Part shown: positions 36,084 through 43,829 of the stretch, piece by piece | How the letters are laid out: each line of letters begins with the position of its first letter | Numbering within the stretch: position 1 is the first letter of the stretch | Assembly: GCF_021088345.1 (NCBI RefSeq) | Contig: NZ_CP088156.1 | Coordinates: forward strand, 7,431,001-7,495,000 | Length of the DNA stretch: 64,000 nt | DNA from: Bradyrhizobium ontarionense | GTDB taxonomy: Bacteria; Pseudomonadota; Alphaproteobacteria; Rhizobiales; Xanthobacteraceae | Direction: 5' to 3' | Translations under genes and position numbers: made by a program | Notes under the pieces: model-generated | The model's input: only the letters and a program-made list of their open reading frames with translations | What the model was told of the DNA's origin: nothing | Database searches by the model: none

Positions 36084-36569
36084 ATGCAGCGCCTGACGAT
36101 CACGATCGACGACGATCTGCTGGCCGAGGTCGACGCCTTCATGGCGCGGCGCGGCTACGACAACCGCTCGGAGGCGTTTCGCGATCTGCTGCGCAGCGGC
36201 CTGGAAACGGCCGACGGGGCGGCCGGCGACAGCCGCCACTGCATCGCGACTCTCAGCTACGTCTACGACCACGCCGCGCGCGAGCTGCCGAAGCGGCTGA
36301 CCCAGGAGGCGCACGATCATTCCGGCCTTGCCCAGGCGACGCTGCACGTCCACATCGACCAGGAAAGCTGCCTCGAGGTCACCGTGCTCAAGGGCGAACG
36401 CCGCGAGGTCAAGGCGTTCGCCGACCACGTCATCGCCGAGCGCGGCGTTCGCCACGGCCACGTCGCGATGATGCCGGTCGAGCCGTCGCACGATCATGGG
36501 CATGCGCATAGCCACTCGCATAGTCACAGCCATTCGCATTCCCACACGTCGAAGGGCGGGAAGAAGTAG
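36084..36569 (+). CDS. nikR: Nickel-responsive repressor NikR
   Basis: 161 residues. Ribbon-helix-helix domain at 1-45 (MQRLTITIDDDLLAEVDAFM and NRSEAFRDLLRSGL). The C-terminal ACT-like domain holds the nickel site: His77, His88, His90 and Cys96, each one position after the E. coli H76, H87, H89 and C95. A C-terminal tail (135-154) of alternating His and Ser (HAHSHSHSHSHSHSHSH) is beyond the standard family length and may store or scavenge nickel. On binding nickel it should repress the divergent receptor and itself through the operator upstream. Confidence 0.95.
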   Translation: MQRLTITIDDDLLAEVDAFMARRGYDNRSEAFRDLLRSGLETADGAAGDSRHCIATLSYVYDHAARELPKRLTQEAHDHSGLAQATLHVHIDQESCLEVTVLKGERREVKAFADHVIAERGVRHGHVAMMPVEPSHDHGHAHSHSHSHSHSHSHTSKGGKK

Positions 36570-36959
36570 GGCGGAAAGCGATAGGGCACGCTGCCGGCCA
36601 AATCCTCTGCCGTCATGCCCGCGCAGGCGGGCATCCAGTACGCCGCGACGTCGCGTGTGATCACATCCGCCGCGGAATACTGGATCGCCCGGTCGAGCCG
36701 GGCGATGACAATGGAGGTTGTAGGCAGCATAGACCGCGATCCCGCCGTGATCCCCAGACGCGCCTTGGGGTAAGGGACGCGTAGGGTGGGCAAAGGCGCG
36801 CATGCAACGGTGCGAGCCTCATGCTGTGCTCTCTCGCGCGCCGTGCCCACCATTCCGCTTTCCAATGCGCGGAGCGATGGTGGGCATGCGACCGCCCTGC
36901 GGGCGGCTGCTTTGCCCACCCTACGAACGACGAACTGCCGGCGATGTCTCGGGCCACCA
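36570..36959. repeat. Two dispersed palindromic elements (36611-36710 and 36781-36924)
   Basis: The first starts CGTCATGCCC and its right arm (tactggatc...gatgaca) mirrors the left arm over about 36 bases with some mismatches. The second is bounded by a perfect 15-bp inverted repeat, GTAGGGTGGGCAAAG and CTTTGCCCACCCTAC; its interior (GTGCCCACCATTCCG) relates to the repeat family at 40886 and 42120. No gene; the interval separates the convergent nikR and SDR genes. Confidence 0.75.
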
Positions 36960-37835
36960 TCAGACCGCCCGCAGGGCCGCGCGTGCCGCGGTCGGGACTG
37001 GGTCGAGCAACTGCTCCGAACGGTCCCAGAGCCGGCGGGCCAACGCGCCGTCATGCGCCTGCGAATGCCGTCGGCTGAACACCTTGCGCTTGGCATAGAA
37101 GGTGCCGGACGTCCACCCTTCGCCCGGCGCCGACTCGGCGAGCCAGACCAGTTGATCGGCTCCTTGCGCGGGACTCCGCAGGAACATCCGGCCCCATTGG
37201 GTGAGGATCCGGATGAAGCTGTCGCTGTCCGCGGCGAAATTCGAGGCGATGACGCCGGGATGGAACGCGGCCGCTGAGATACCTCGGGCATGATAGCGGC
37301 GATGCAGCTCGCGGGTGAACAGCACGTTCTCGAGCTTGGAGGCGCAGTAGGCGCGCATGGCGCTGAAATTCTTGTCGAGGTCCAGGTCGGCGAGATCGAG
37401 CCGGCCGAACCACGCTGCACTGCTGGAGGTCTGGATGATGGCGGCGCGGCTCGCGATCAGTTTGTCCAGCAGCAGCCGTGTCAGCAGGAATGGCGCCAGA
37501 TGATTGACCTGGAAGGTCAACTCGAAGCCGTCGACGGTCTTGGCGCGGTCGCCGAAAATGCCGCCGGCGTTGTTGGCGAGCACGTCGATGCGGGGATATT
37601 CCCTGTCGAGATCGGCCGCGAGCCGGCGGACGTCATCGAGACGGGCGAAATCGGCGACGAAATGCCGGGCGCCGATGTCGCGCGCGACCGCCGCGGTCTT
37701 CTGCGGCGAGCGCCCGACCACGACGACCTCATGGCCGTCCTGGTGGAGCTTCCGCGCGGCCGCCGCGCCGATGCCATCGCTGGCGCCGGTGACGACGATG
37801 GTTCGGGACACCGCAGTTCCGTTGGCAGATGCCAT
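36960..37835 (-). CDS. Short-chain dehydrogenase/reductase
   Basis: 291 residues from the ATG at 37835, behind AGGAG. Rossmann motif VVTGASDGIGAAAARKL, then VLANNAGGIFG, the catalytic Ser in IIQTSSSAAW and YCASKLENVLFTRELHRRY with the YxxxK pair. The closest look is to the retinol dehydrogenase/WW-domain oxidoreductase type of SDR acting on lipophilic alcohols or aldehydes with NADP(H). The substrate is unknown. A broken copy of its 5' end lies just upstream at 37927-38115. Confidence 0.88.
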   Translation of the reverse strand: MASANGTAVSRTIVVTGASDGIGAAAARKLHQDGHEVVVVGRSPQKTAAVARDIGARHFVADFARLDDVRRLAADLDREYPRIDVLANNAGGIFGDRAKTVDGFELTFQVNHLAPFLLTRLLLDKLIASRAAIIQTSSSAAWFGRLDLADLDLDKNFSAMRAYCASKLENVLFTRELHRRYHARGISAAAFHPGVIASNFAADSDSFIRILTQWGRMFLRSPAQGADQLVWLAESAPGEGWTSGTFYAKRKVFSRRHSQAHDGALARRLWDRSEQLLDPVPTAARAALRAV

Positions 37836-38482
37836 GGCAGGTTCACTCCTGAAACGCGTCACCTGTTGCATCCGCGACGGCAGCGTTCCGCCGCCGCGTC
37901 AGGGGCCCGTCCATCATCATATGGCGTCATGCGGCTGTGATGACAGGGGCGCGCTCGTCATAGGTCTCGACGGCCATGACGCCCAGTCGATCCGATCGGG
38001 CATCGACGGCGCCGATGCCGTCGCTCGTGCCGCTGATGACGATGGTGCGAGACGCCGCAGGTCCTTTGGCAGACGCCGATCCAGGTTCAATCCTGAAACG
38101 CGTCACCTGTTGCATTCACGACGGAAACATTCCGCCGCTGCTGCGTCCTACGAGCAGAAGCGAGTTAGTTTAACCCAATAGCGAATCCGCCGTCGTGCTG
38201 CCGGTGGTCACTTGTTCAGAACGTCCAGCCCTGTTCGAGAGCCGACGTAGACCCCAACTCGTGTTTTGACTCGGATCGGACATCAGTCTGTTGTTCCGCA
38301 GCGGGAGATCGAACATCGCGCTGCAACTGTGAAATTCCTATAATGTTGCTGGCGCGAGTGTCTTGAAAACATATGCACGTTGTGCACTATCGGAGGTCCT
38401 TGGTGCTCGACACTCCTTGGTCCATGACCATATAAACGAGGACCATATCAGCGAGCGCCCGCCTTCCAAAAGGCCAATCGCC
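37836..38482. other. Intergenic stretch with an SDR gene remnant
   Basis: Apart from the duplicated SDR 5' end (separate entry), 38116-38482 has lower GC than the flanking genes and shows no gene; it is the leader of the DUF4118 sensor gene. Confidence 0.45.
37927..38115 (-). pseudogene. Truncated duplicate of the adjacent SDR gene 5' end
   Basis: The reading frame opens MQQVTRFR, then SRTIVISGTSDGIGA and AR, matching the region before and within the SDR gene at 37871-37775, where the same order MQQVTRFR, SRTIVVTGASDGIGA, AR is seen. DNA similarity extends upstream (GCGTCACCTGTTGCAT is shared). After about 35 residues the similarity stops and the frame runs out after 62 residues. No catalytic part remains. 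It looks like the leftover of a tandem duplication or of recombination between two SDR copies. Confidence 0.75.
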
Positions 38483-39331
38483 ATGACCACTCCGAAAGCA
38501 ACGTTGCCAAACGAGGCAAGCCAGCTCGCAGATTCCGATCCCTTTCAAATTTTGCGACTTTCAAGCGCTCCAATCGCGGTGCGATATCTTGCTGCAGTTG
38601 TCATGACGGGCTTTGCAACAGTAATCGCCGTCGGGTTGGACAGCAGGGTAACCATACCGAATCTTTCTCTCGTCTATGTCATACCCGTCGTCGTCGCTGC
38701 CGCCGCCTTCGGGTTGGGACCATCCCTTTGCTCAGCAGTCCTCGGAGCGCTCGCGTACAATTTCTTTTTTACCGAGCCGCGCTATACGCTCATGGTCGAT
38801 GATCCGGCCAACGTTTGGGCTATTGGGCTACTTTTCGTTGTCGGATGTATTGCGAGCGGCGTGGCCTCGATCGCCAGGAGCAGGGCGGACGACGCGGCGC
38901 TCCTAATGCGGCAAGCAACAATTCTGCAGCTCTATAGTCACGATGTCGTCGGTGCCGACGATGCAAAGAAGATAGTCTCTCTCGCCGCCACTACCCTTGA
39001 AGCGCTCTTCCACGTTCCTGTTGTCATAATGCTTATGTCGGAGACTGTAGTAACGTTCATCGAGAGGCGCGGCGAAATCGAGCCCCTCGATGTGGAAATG
39101 GAGGCTGCGCGGTCTTCACTGACGACTTGTCGATCGGTCCGTGCAGGGGTTTATCCGTTCGACACATCTCGCTTCGACTTCTGGCCCGTGTCGACGCCTA
39201 CGGGACAGTGGGCCGTCATTGGGCTGGCGTTCGACCCCAATGAGCGTCCATCCAAGCCTGCTACTCTGGTTGAAGCCGTGGGGGCTGTCCTCGCTCTCGC
39301 GCTCGATCGCCAGTATTTCCGCACCCTGTAG
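38483..39331 (+). CDS. KdpD-like DUF4118/GAF sensor protein without a kinase domain
   Basis: 282 residues from the ATG at 38483 (an earlier in-frame ATG at 38363 adds 40 residues without a plausible domain). DUF4118 with four membrane segments at about 25-125, including LVYVIPVVVAAAAFGLGPSL and NFFFTEPRYTLMVDD, is the membrane module of KdpD. A GAF-like region follows (150-280, ATTLEALFHVPVVIMLMSE). The chain stops at LALALDRQYFRTL, where KdpD-type proteins run into HisKA; no kinase core is present. A dispersed repeat begins 16 bp after the stop, suggesting truncation. GC is lower than in neighbouring genes. Confidence 0.8.
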   Translation: MTTPKATLPNEASQLADSDPFQILRLSSAPIAVRYLAAVVMTGFATVIAVGLDSRVTIPNLSLVYVIPVVVAAAAFGLGPSLCSAVLGALAYNFFFTEPRYTLMVDDPANVWAIGLLFVVGCIASGVASIARSRADDAALLMRQATILQLYSHDVVGADDAKKIVSLAATTLEALFHVPVVIMLMSETVVTFIERRGEIEPLDVEMEAARSSLTTCRSVRAGVYPFDTSRFDFWPVSTPTGQWAVIGLAFDPNERPSKPATLVEAVGAVLALALDRQYFRTL

Positions 39332-39346
39332 GGGATGACCGCTTAG

Positions 39347-39449
39347 GGCACTTCTCGGACTCTAGGCTCCGGCCGGCTGTCCGGTTTAGGCAGGTGCATC
39401 GGTTTGGAGCGGTGGGTACGGCGCCGTTGCATCGTCACCCGCGGCTGCA
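39347..39449. repeat. Dispersed repeat, partial copy A
   Basis: Begins GGCACTTCTCGGACTCTAGG and runs to GCACCCGCGGCTGCAA-like sequence, matching the first third of copies at 40886-41207 and 42120-42438. It breaks off where another inverted repeat (39453-39539) starts. Confidence 0.75.
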
Positions 39450-39452
39450 ACT

Positions 39453-39539
39453 CGTAGGGCGGATCAGCGAAGCGTAATCCGCCATCTTAAGGCAACGAAG
39501 GAAGCAGTGGCGGATCACGCCTCGCTGATCCGCCCTACG
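39453..39539. repeat. Inverted repeat bounded by CGTAGGGCGGATCAGCGA
   Basis: Left end CGTAGGGCGGATCAGCGA is mirrored by TCGCTGATCCGCCCTACG at the right end; second-level arms AATCCGCC and GGCGGAT lie inside. Typical small palindromic element between genes in Bradyrhizobium; here it adjoins repeat copy A. Confidence 0.8.
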
Positions 39540-39587
39540 CGCTATTATTGAGGGCGGAGTCCTGGTGGAAAGATCATCGATTGGATT

Positions 39588-40655
39588 TCAACTCTGATCG
39601 GAAAGTGTTGAAGGCGCCTCAGTTGCATCGCCGGCTTTGGTCAGTCGAGCCAATGTCACCAGTTGCCGCAGCCATTGCATTCTCGGCCGGGCCGGATAGC
39701 CACCCCAGGTCGTTCCCGGCGGAACGTCATTCATGACGCCCGAGCCCCCGGCCACGCGCCCACCCCTGCCGATCGTAACGTGGGACGCAATCGCAACCCT
39801 GCCACCAAGGACGACAAAATCCTCAAGCGTCACGCTGCCACTGAGACCCGACTGTGCGACGATGACACAATGGCGACCAATGACGACGTTGTGGCCGATC
39901 TGACAGAGATTGTCGATTTTCGTCGCCTCTCCGATGATCGTGTCCCTTATGCCGCCACGATCAATCGTCGTCCCGGCGCCGATCTCGACGTCGTCCTGGA
40001 TGATCACGCGTCCCGTTTGCGGAACTTTCTGCTGCGTGGCACCGATGTAACCAAAGCCGTCCTGCCCGATGCGGCATCCGGGATGGATCACCACGCGCTC
40101 GCCGATGAGCGTATGCGTGATTGAACACCCCGCGCCGATTGAGCAATCGCGGCCGATCACGACGTCCGGACCGATCACGGCCGTCGCGGCGATGATGCTT
40201 CCCGCTCCGATCTCAGCCCGAGGCCCGATCACAGCTCCTGGATCAACCGTTATTCCGCTCCCAAGGCGCGCAGTCGGATGGATGGTCGAGCCCTGCGCGA
40301 TGTCGTTGGTCTCGAACGGGGAGGTCGGCCGCAAGGACTGAGGGTAAAGTTCACTATGGACGTTGACAAAGGCGCGATATGGCTGGCGCGTGGGCAGCAA
40401 GATGAGGGTGCTTGGCGCGTGACTTTCGAAGCGCTGAAGCATCAGGCAGGCTGCAGCGCGCGTCGTCGCCAAGGCGTCGACGTATTTGTTGCTTTCGATG
40501 AAGGTGAGGTCATTCGGCCCGGCAAGTTCAAGTGGCGCAACATCTGTAATCACGTGCGAAAGTCGCGCAGCATCGTGGCATTCGGCGCCCGTCAGCACGA
40601 TGATCTCGGCCACAGTCAAACCCGCGGGGCGATCGAAGAATGTTCGTTGGTCCAT
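39588..40655 (-). CDS. lpxD: UDP-3-O-acylglucosamine N-acyltransferase (LpxD)
   Basis: 355 residues. N-terminal uridine-binding domain (1-115; LELAGPNDLTFIESNKYVDA) and a left-handed beta helix of hexapeptide repeats from about 117 to 310 (IHPTARLGSGITVDPGAVIG). The catalytic His lies in KIDNLCQIGHNVVIGRHC. It adds the second acyl chain at the N position in lipid A synthesis. The usual neighbours bamA, fabZ and lpxA are absent, and the gene is boxed in by repeats in a lower-GC stretch, so it is probably an extra copy. Many Bradyrhizobium strains carry additional lpxD paralogues. Confidence 0.93.
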   Translation of the reverse strand: MDQRTFFDRPAGLTVAEIIVLTGAECHDAARLSHVITDVAPLELAGPNDLTFIESNKYVDALATTRAAACLMLQRFESHAPSTLILLPTRQPYRAFVNVHSELYPQSLRPTSPFETNDIAQGSTIHPTARLGSGITVDPGAVIGPRAEIGAGSIIAATAVIGPDVVIGRDCSIGAGCSITHTLIGERVVIHPGCRIGQDGFGYIGATQQKVPQTGRVIIQDDVEIGAGTTIDRGGIRDTIIGEATKIDNLCQIGHNVVIGRHCVIVAQSGLSGSVTLEDFVVLGGRVAIASHVTIGRGGRVAGGSGVMNDVPPGTTWGGYPARPRMQWLRQLVTLARLTKAGDATEAPSTLSDQS

Positions 40656-41345
40656 ATCGCAGCCTTAGTTGAAAACTGTGTCAGGGGCGATACCGGCATC
40701 GCGTTCGGGGGACTGGCGTCGCAAGAACATGATGGCACATGTTTCGGAAGGAGTGACGAGTTTAAGCGTGCCGGCAGCATGAAGTGAACACAGCACGACG
40801 AGAGTATGACGGGAGTGATACGTGGCAACGTTGCGAAACGGAGCTATGGTAGATCTTAAGATTAGGTCGTCGACTTCCCGTTCATGGCCCTTCTCGGACT
40901 CAGGCTCCGCCCGGATGTCCAGTTTAGGAAGGTGCATCGGTTGGGAATGGTGGGCACGGCGCCGTTGCATCGTCACCCGCGGCTGCAGCGGAGCAAGGCT
41001 CCTTTGCCCACCACCGCGCCTTGCATCGTTCACGTCATTGCGAGGCGCCCTTGCGCCGACGTGTCCGCCGAAGCCGATCGGGCGGAGGCGGAAGCAATCC
41101 AGACTCTTGGCGCGGCCCCCCTGGATCGCGTCGCTTCGCTCACGATGGCGCCGCGCTGCTGCCGTCGCGCGCCGTGAAAACCGCCTGCGCGCAAAATCCA
41201 ATTTCGTCAGCTCGCAGGGCGGATTACAGCCGACCGGCCGCAGCCGCCTTTGACCCGAAGCGAACATCAATTAGCGGGACTCGCTGTTCTAATTTCGCCT
41301 CCAGCATGATAGTTTTCAGGGGCGCGATCGAACGGAGATTCAACG
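40656..41345. repeat. Intergenic stretch with dispersed repeat copy B (40886-41207)
   Basis: The repeat begins GGCCCTTCTCGGACTCAGGC and ends near AAAACCGCCTGCGCGCAAAA. It is about 320 bp long and matches copy C (42120-42438) along its whole length. Its interior carries CATTGCGAGGCGCCCTT and a CGCGTCGCTTCGCTC segment, known from Bradyrhizobium REP-like elements. A short piece GCAGGGCGGATTACAG at about 41216 belongs to another repeat. Reading frames here are products of the repeat. No gene is seen. Confidence 0.8.
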
Positions 41346-41576
41346 ATGAGAGCTAAATCGATGTTTGCGTCTTTTGGAATTGCTGCAGTTTTACTTGCGG
41401 CTAACAGTGTCGGTGCGAGTGCGGATGAAGAATTCGTGCGTGGCAGGTCGAATGATGTCATCAAGTCACGACCCGCCAGTGCCCTGAACAGTACACTGAA
41501 GTATCGGCCGAAGCGCGGGTGCTTTGCGACGGGCACTCGGGATACATCAGGCAATTCCCAAATGGTCTGCGGATGA
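41346..41576 (+). CDS. Small secreted hypothetical protein
   Basis: 76 residues. Signal peptide MRAKSMFASFGIAAVLLAAN, likely cleaved after GASA. The mature part is about 50 residues with a Cys near residue 59 and a second at 75, close enough to form one disulphide. The ribosome binding site is a good GGAG. It is convergent with the VOC gene and sits directly after repeat copy B. No family recognised. Confidence 0.6.
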   Translation: MRAKSMFASFGIAAVLLAANSVGASADEEFVRGRSNDVIKSRPASALNSTLKYRPKRGCFATGTRDTSGNSQMVCG

Positions 41577-41648
41577 TTGTTGAGGCCGCCTTAATCCGTG
41601 GTGACCTACTTCCATTCGAGTGTGTCTCCTGTTGACCCAACTCGGACC

Positions 41649-42032
41649 TCAGCCCTGATGGCTTGTCCCCATTCCGAACGTAAGTTGATTGCCATCAAGA
41701 TCAACAACGTCAAAGTCGCGCATACCGTAGTCGTAATCTTGCGGTGGCTTGAGCACCTTTGCTCCGCGCAAAGTCAGGTCGGCGTGCACACGGTCGACAT
41801 CTTTCACGAATACACAAATGCCGCCATTACCCGGCAATCGTTTGGTCTCGTGAGCCGCGAGTAGGTGCAAAGAAACTTCGTCACGGCACAAGCATACATA
41901 GAATGTGGGGGCTCCGTATTGAAGAGTGATGGTGAAGCCGAGTGCGTCGCGGTAATGCTCAATGCTCTTGGCTATGTTGCTGACGACAAATACAGTTGCC
42001 GCCCCTACCATCATTGCCTGTTCTTCTGTCAT
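41649..42032 (-). CDS. VOC family (glyoxalase/bleomycin-resistance fold) protein
   Basis: 127 residues from the ATG at 42032, behind GGGAGAG. One vicinal-oxygen-chelate domain: VFVVSNIAKSIEHYRDALGF, FYVCLCRDEVSLHLLAAHE and MRDFDVVDLDGNQLTFGMGT. Metal-ligand positions (His in SLHLL, Glu replaced by Gln in NQLTFG) are only partly conserved, so catalysis is doubtful; dimeric binding of a small ligand is possible. It lies alone between repeat copies B and C. Confidence 0.85.
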   Translation of the reverse strand: MTEEQAMMVGAATVFVVSNIAKSIEHYRDALGFTITLQYGAPTFYVCLCRDEVSLHLLAAHETKRLPGNGGICVFVKDVDRVHADLTLRGAKVLKPPQDYDYGMRDFDVVDLDGNQLTFGMGTSHQG

Positions 42033-42119
42033 CTGGCTCTCCCGCTCTCGCGTTAGCTGCCCGCCGGATTGAAGATTAGCAGAAATGTCTGCACTTCGCT
42101 GGACGCCATGTCCGGAACT

Positions 42120-42438
42120 GGCACTTCTCCGACTCTAGGCTCCGGCCGGCTGGCCGGCTTAGGCAGGTGCATCGATCTGGAATGGTGGGCACGGCGCCGT
42201 TGCATCGTCACCGCGGCTGCAGCGGAGCATGGCGCCTTTGCCGACCCTTGCGCCTTGCATCATCCACGTCATTGCGAGGCGCCCTTACGCCCACGTGTCC
42301 GCCGAAGCCGATCGGTCGGAGGCGGAAGCAGTCCAGACTCTTGGGGCGGCCGTGGATCGCGTCGCTTCGCTCGCGATGACGCTCCGCTGCGCCGATCACG
42401 CGTCACGAAAACCGCCTGCGCGCTAAATCTGATTTCGT
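42120..42438. repeat. Dispersed repeat, copy C
   Basis: Starts GGCACTTCTCCGACTCTAGG and ends near AAAACCGCCTGCGCGCTAAA. It shares full length and order with copy B at 40886-41207; the copies differ at scattered positions. Copy A at 39347 is the truncated third member. Confidence 0.8.
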
Positions 42439-42599
42439 TTGCCCGATCAAGCTGATTTGCCCTGTCCAGTCCCTGCGCGAAAAATATTTCACTTTCGTTT
42501 TTTCGGAAAATGTGATTGTCTAGCGCCATCCCGCCTCGATCGAAGAGGGACGTTTCGCGGTCGTCACGAGCGTTGGAGGCGGGGAGCGGTGGCCTGTCG

Positions 42600-42945
42600 G
42601 CGCGCAGCGCGCTTATCGCGAGCGGACGAACGCGACCGGCAGGACGGTGAAGTCGTATGGTCCTGGCGCCCCGATGCTGGCGTCAAGTTCGCGGCAGATG
42701 CTCGCGCATCTGCGCGGACGACGGTGGCTAACAAGCCCGGACACCGGGGAGAGTACGTATAAATCGTAAGCCCATCGCGCAGGGAGGGCCGGGTGATCTC
42801 GGCTGAACCTGTGGTACCTGCCGCCTGCATTTTTTTCCGCAGGCGGGCCACGGGCGCGGCCAGCGCCCGGCCTTCCCTGCACCCTCCGATCGATCGAAGG
42901 GTGATCCGATCGCAAAGCTCGGGCGTCACCCGTCGCGAGAAGGAG
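42600..42945. repeat. Multi-hairpin structured element
   Basis: Non-coding in appearance and rich in pairing. GCGCAGGGAGGGCCGGG at 42777-42793 pairs with CCCGGCCTTCCCTGC at 42866-42880. Inside are CCGCCTGC (42821-42828) with GCAGGCGG (42839-42846) around a T-rich loop, and GGGCGC (42852-42857) with GCGCCC (42863-42868). Outside, CCCGG/CCGGG lies around 42736-42748 and CACCCT/AGGGTG at 42880-42903. From memory, close relatives of this sequence recur many times in Bradyrhizobium genomes. It could be a structured RNA or a mobile palindromic element. It lies 3' to tetR; the remaining 42439-42600 holds nothing I recognise. Confidence 0.6.
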
Positions 42946-43005
42946 AGCGCATGTCCGATGTCGGTCAGATGGTTTGCCGCAGATGCGTTGGCGCGCATCA
43001 ACCGG

Positions 43006-43644
43006 TCAGTTCTTGACGCCATAGTGGGCGAGGAACATGCCCACGGCGCTGCCGATGACCTCGTGAACGCGGTCGTGCGAGGGGGCCGGCTCGGCCTGGA
43101 AGATGAAGGGCAGGAACAGCGTGGCCTGGCACATCTGCTGAAACTGCGAGGCCGCCAGATGACAGTCGTCGATGGCGAGCTCGCCGGCATTGACGCGGGC
43201 CTGCAGATAGGCCGCCAACCGGCTGATCGTGGCGTTGAGCACGCATTCGTAGTAGCGGCGGCCGACGTCCGGCATCCGCTCGGCGATCGCCATCACGGTG
43301 CGGATCGCCGATCCGCCGCCGGGCCGGCAGACCACCGCGATCCAGGCCTTGCCGAACTCGCCGAGGACGGTCGCGGCATCGCGATCGGGATCGAAGCTGA
43401 AGTTCGAGGCGCCCCGATGCACGCTCTCCTCTTCGACGATCGCTTCGAACAGGCGGAATTTATCGGTGAAGTAGACGTACAGCGTGCCCTTGGAGACGCC
43501 GGCCGCGCGCGCGATCTCGCCCATGCTGGCGCCGTCGAATCCCAGGTCCATGAAGACCTTGCGGGCGCCGTCGAGAATCTGCCGCCGTTTGGAGGAGTCC
43601 TCGTCCGGAGCCGTCCGGGTGGTGTTTTGATCCGCCTCAATCAT
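43006..43644 (-). CDS. TetR-family repressor of the adjacent efflux genes
   Basis: 212 residues. The N-terminal HTH lies at about 20-66 (RRQILDGARKVFMDLGFDGA and IARAAGVSKGTLYVYF with FTDKFRLFEAIVEEE). The C-terminal ligand domain is of the AefR-like type. The gene reads away from emrA, and two palindromic operators lie between the two starts, 83 to 137 bp from the tetR start. It should repress the EmrAB-type pump and perhaps itself until a toxic ligand binds. Confidence 0.9.
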   Translation of the reverse strand: MIEADQNTTRTAPDEDSSKRRQILDGARKVFMDLGFDGASMGEIARAAGVSKGTLYVYFTDKFRLFEAIVEEESVHRGASNFSFDPDRDAATVLGEFGKAWIAVVCRPGGGSAIRTVMAIAERMPDVGRRYYECVLNATISRLAAYLQARVNAGELAIDDCHLAASQFQQMCQATLFLPFIFQAEPAPSHDRVHEVIGSAVGMFLAHYGVKN

Positions 43645-43730
43645 TGGTTTAGGTTGTTCCCGAAGAATTCGAGCGTGGCAACGTCACACAAGACCGTGAG
43701 CAGCTATGTTGCGCAGCGAAGAGTATATTG

Positions 43731-43780
43731 ACCGAACCGTTCGGTCAATGCTAGATATCGAATTGACCGAACGGTTCGGT
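43731..43780. promoter_or_regulatory. Tandem TetR operators
   Basis: Two palindromes with the core ACCGAAC-S-GTTCGGT at 43731-43745 and 43766-43780, centres 35 bp apart. The first extends to a 23-bp perfect palindrome around the core (ATTG...CAAT). They sit in the divergent promoter region between tetR and emrA, as expected for autoregulated TetR control. Confidence 0.85.
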
Positions 43781-43829
43781 TGGGATGAACGGGGTCAGGG
43801 CGGCCCCGGTTTCATGGTGGGAGTCTCTT

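Noticed and set aside
40822..41253. Reading frames inside the dispersed repeats (also 42069-42455)
   Set aside because: Both frames are products of the same repeat sequence and share no protein-like conservation beyond it.
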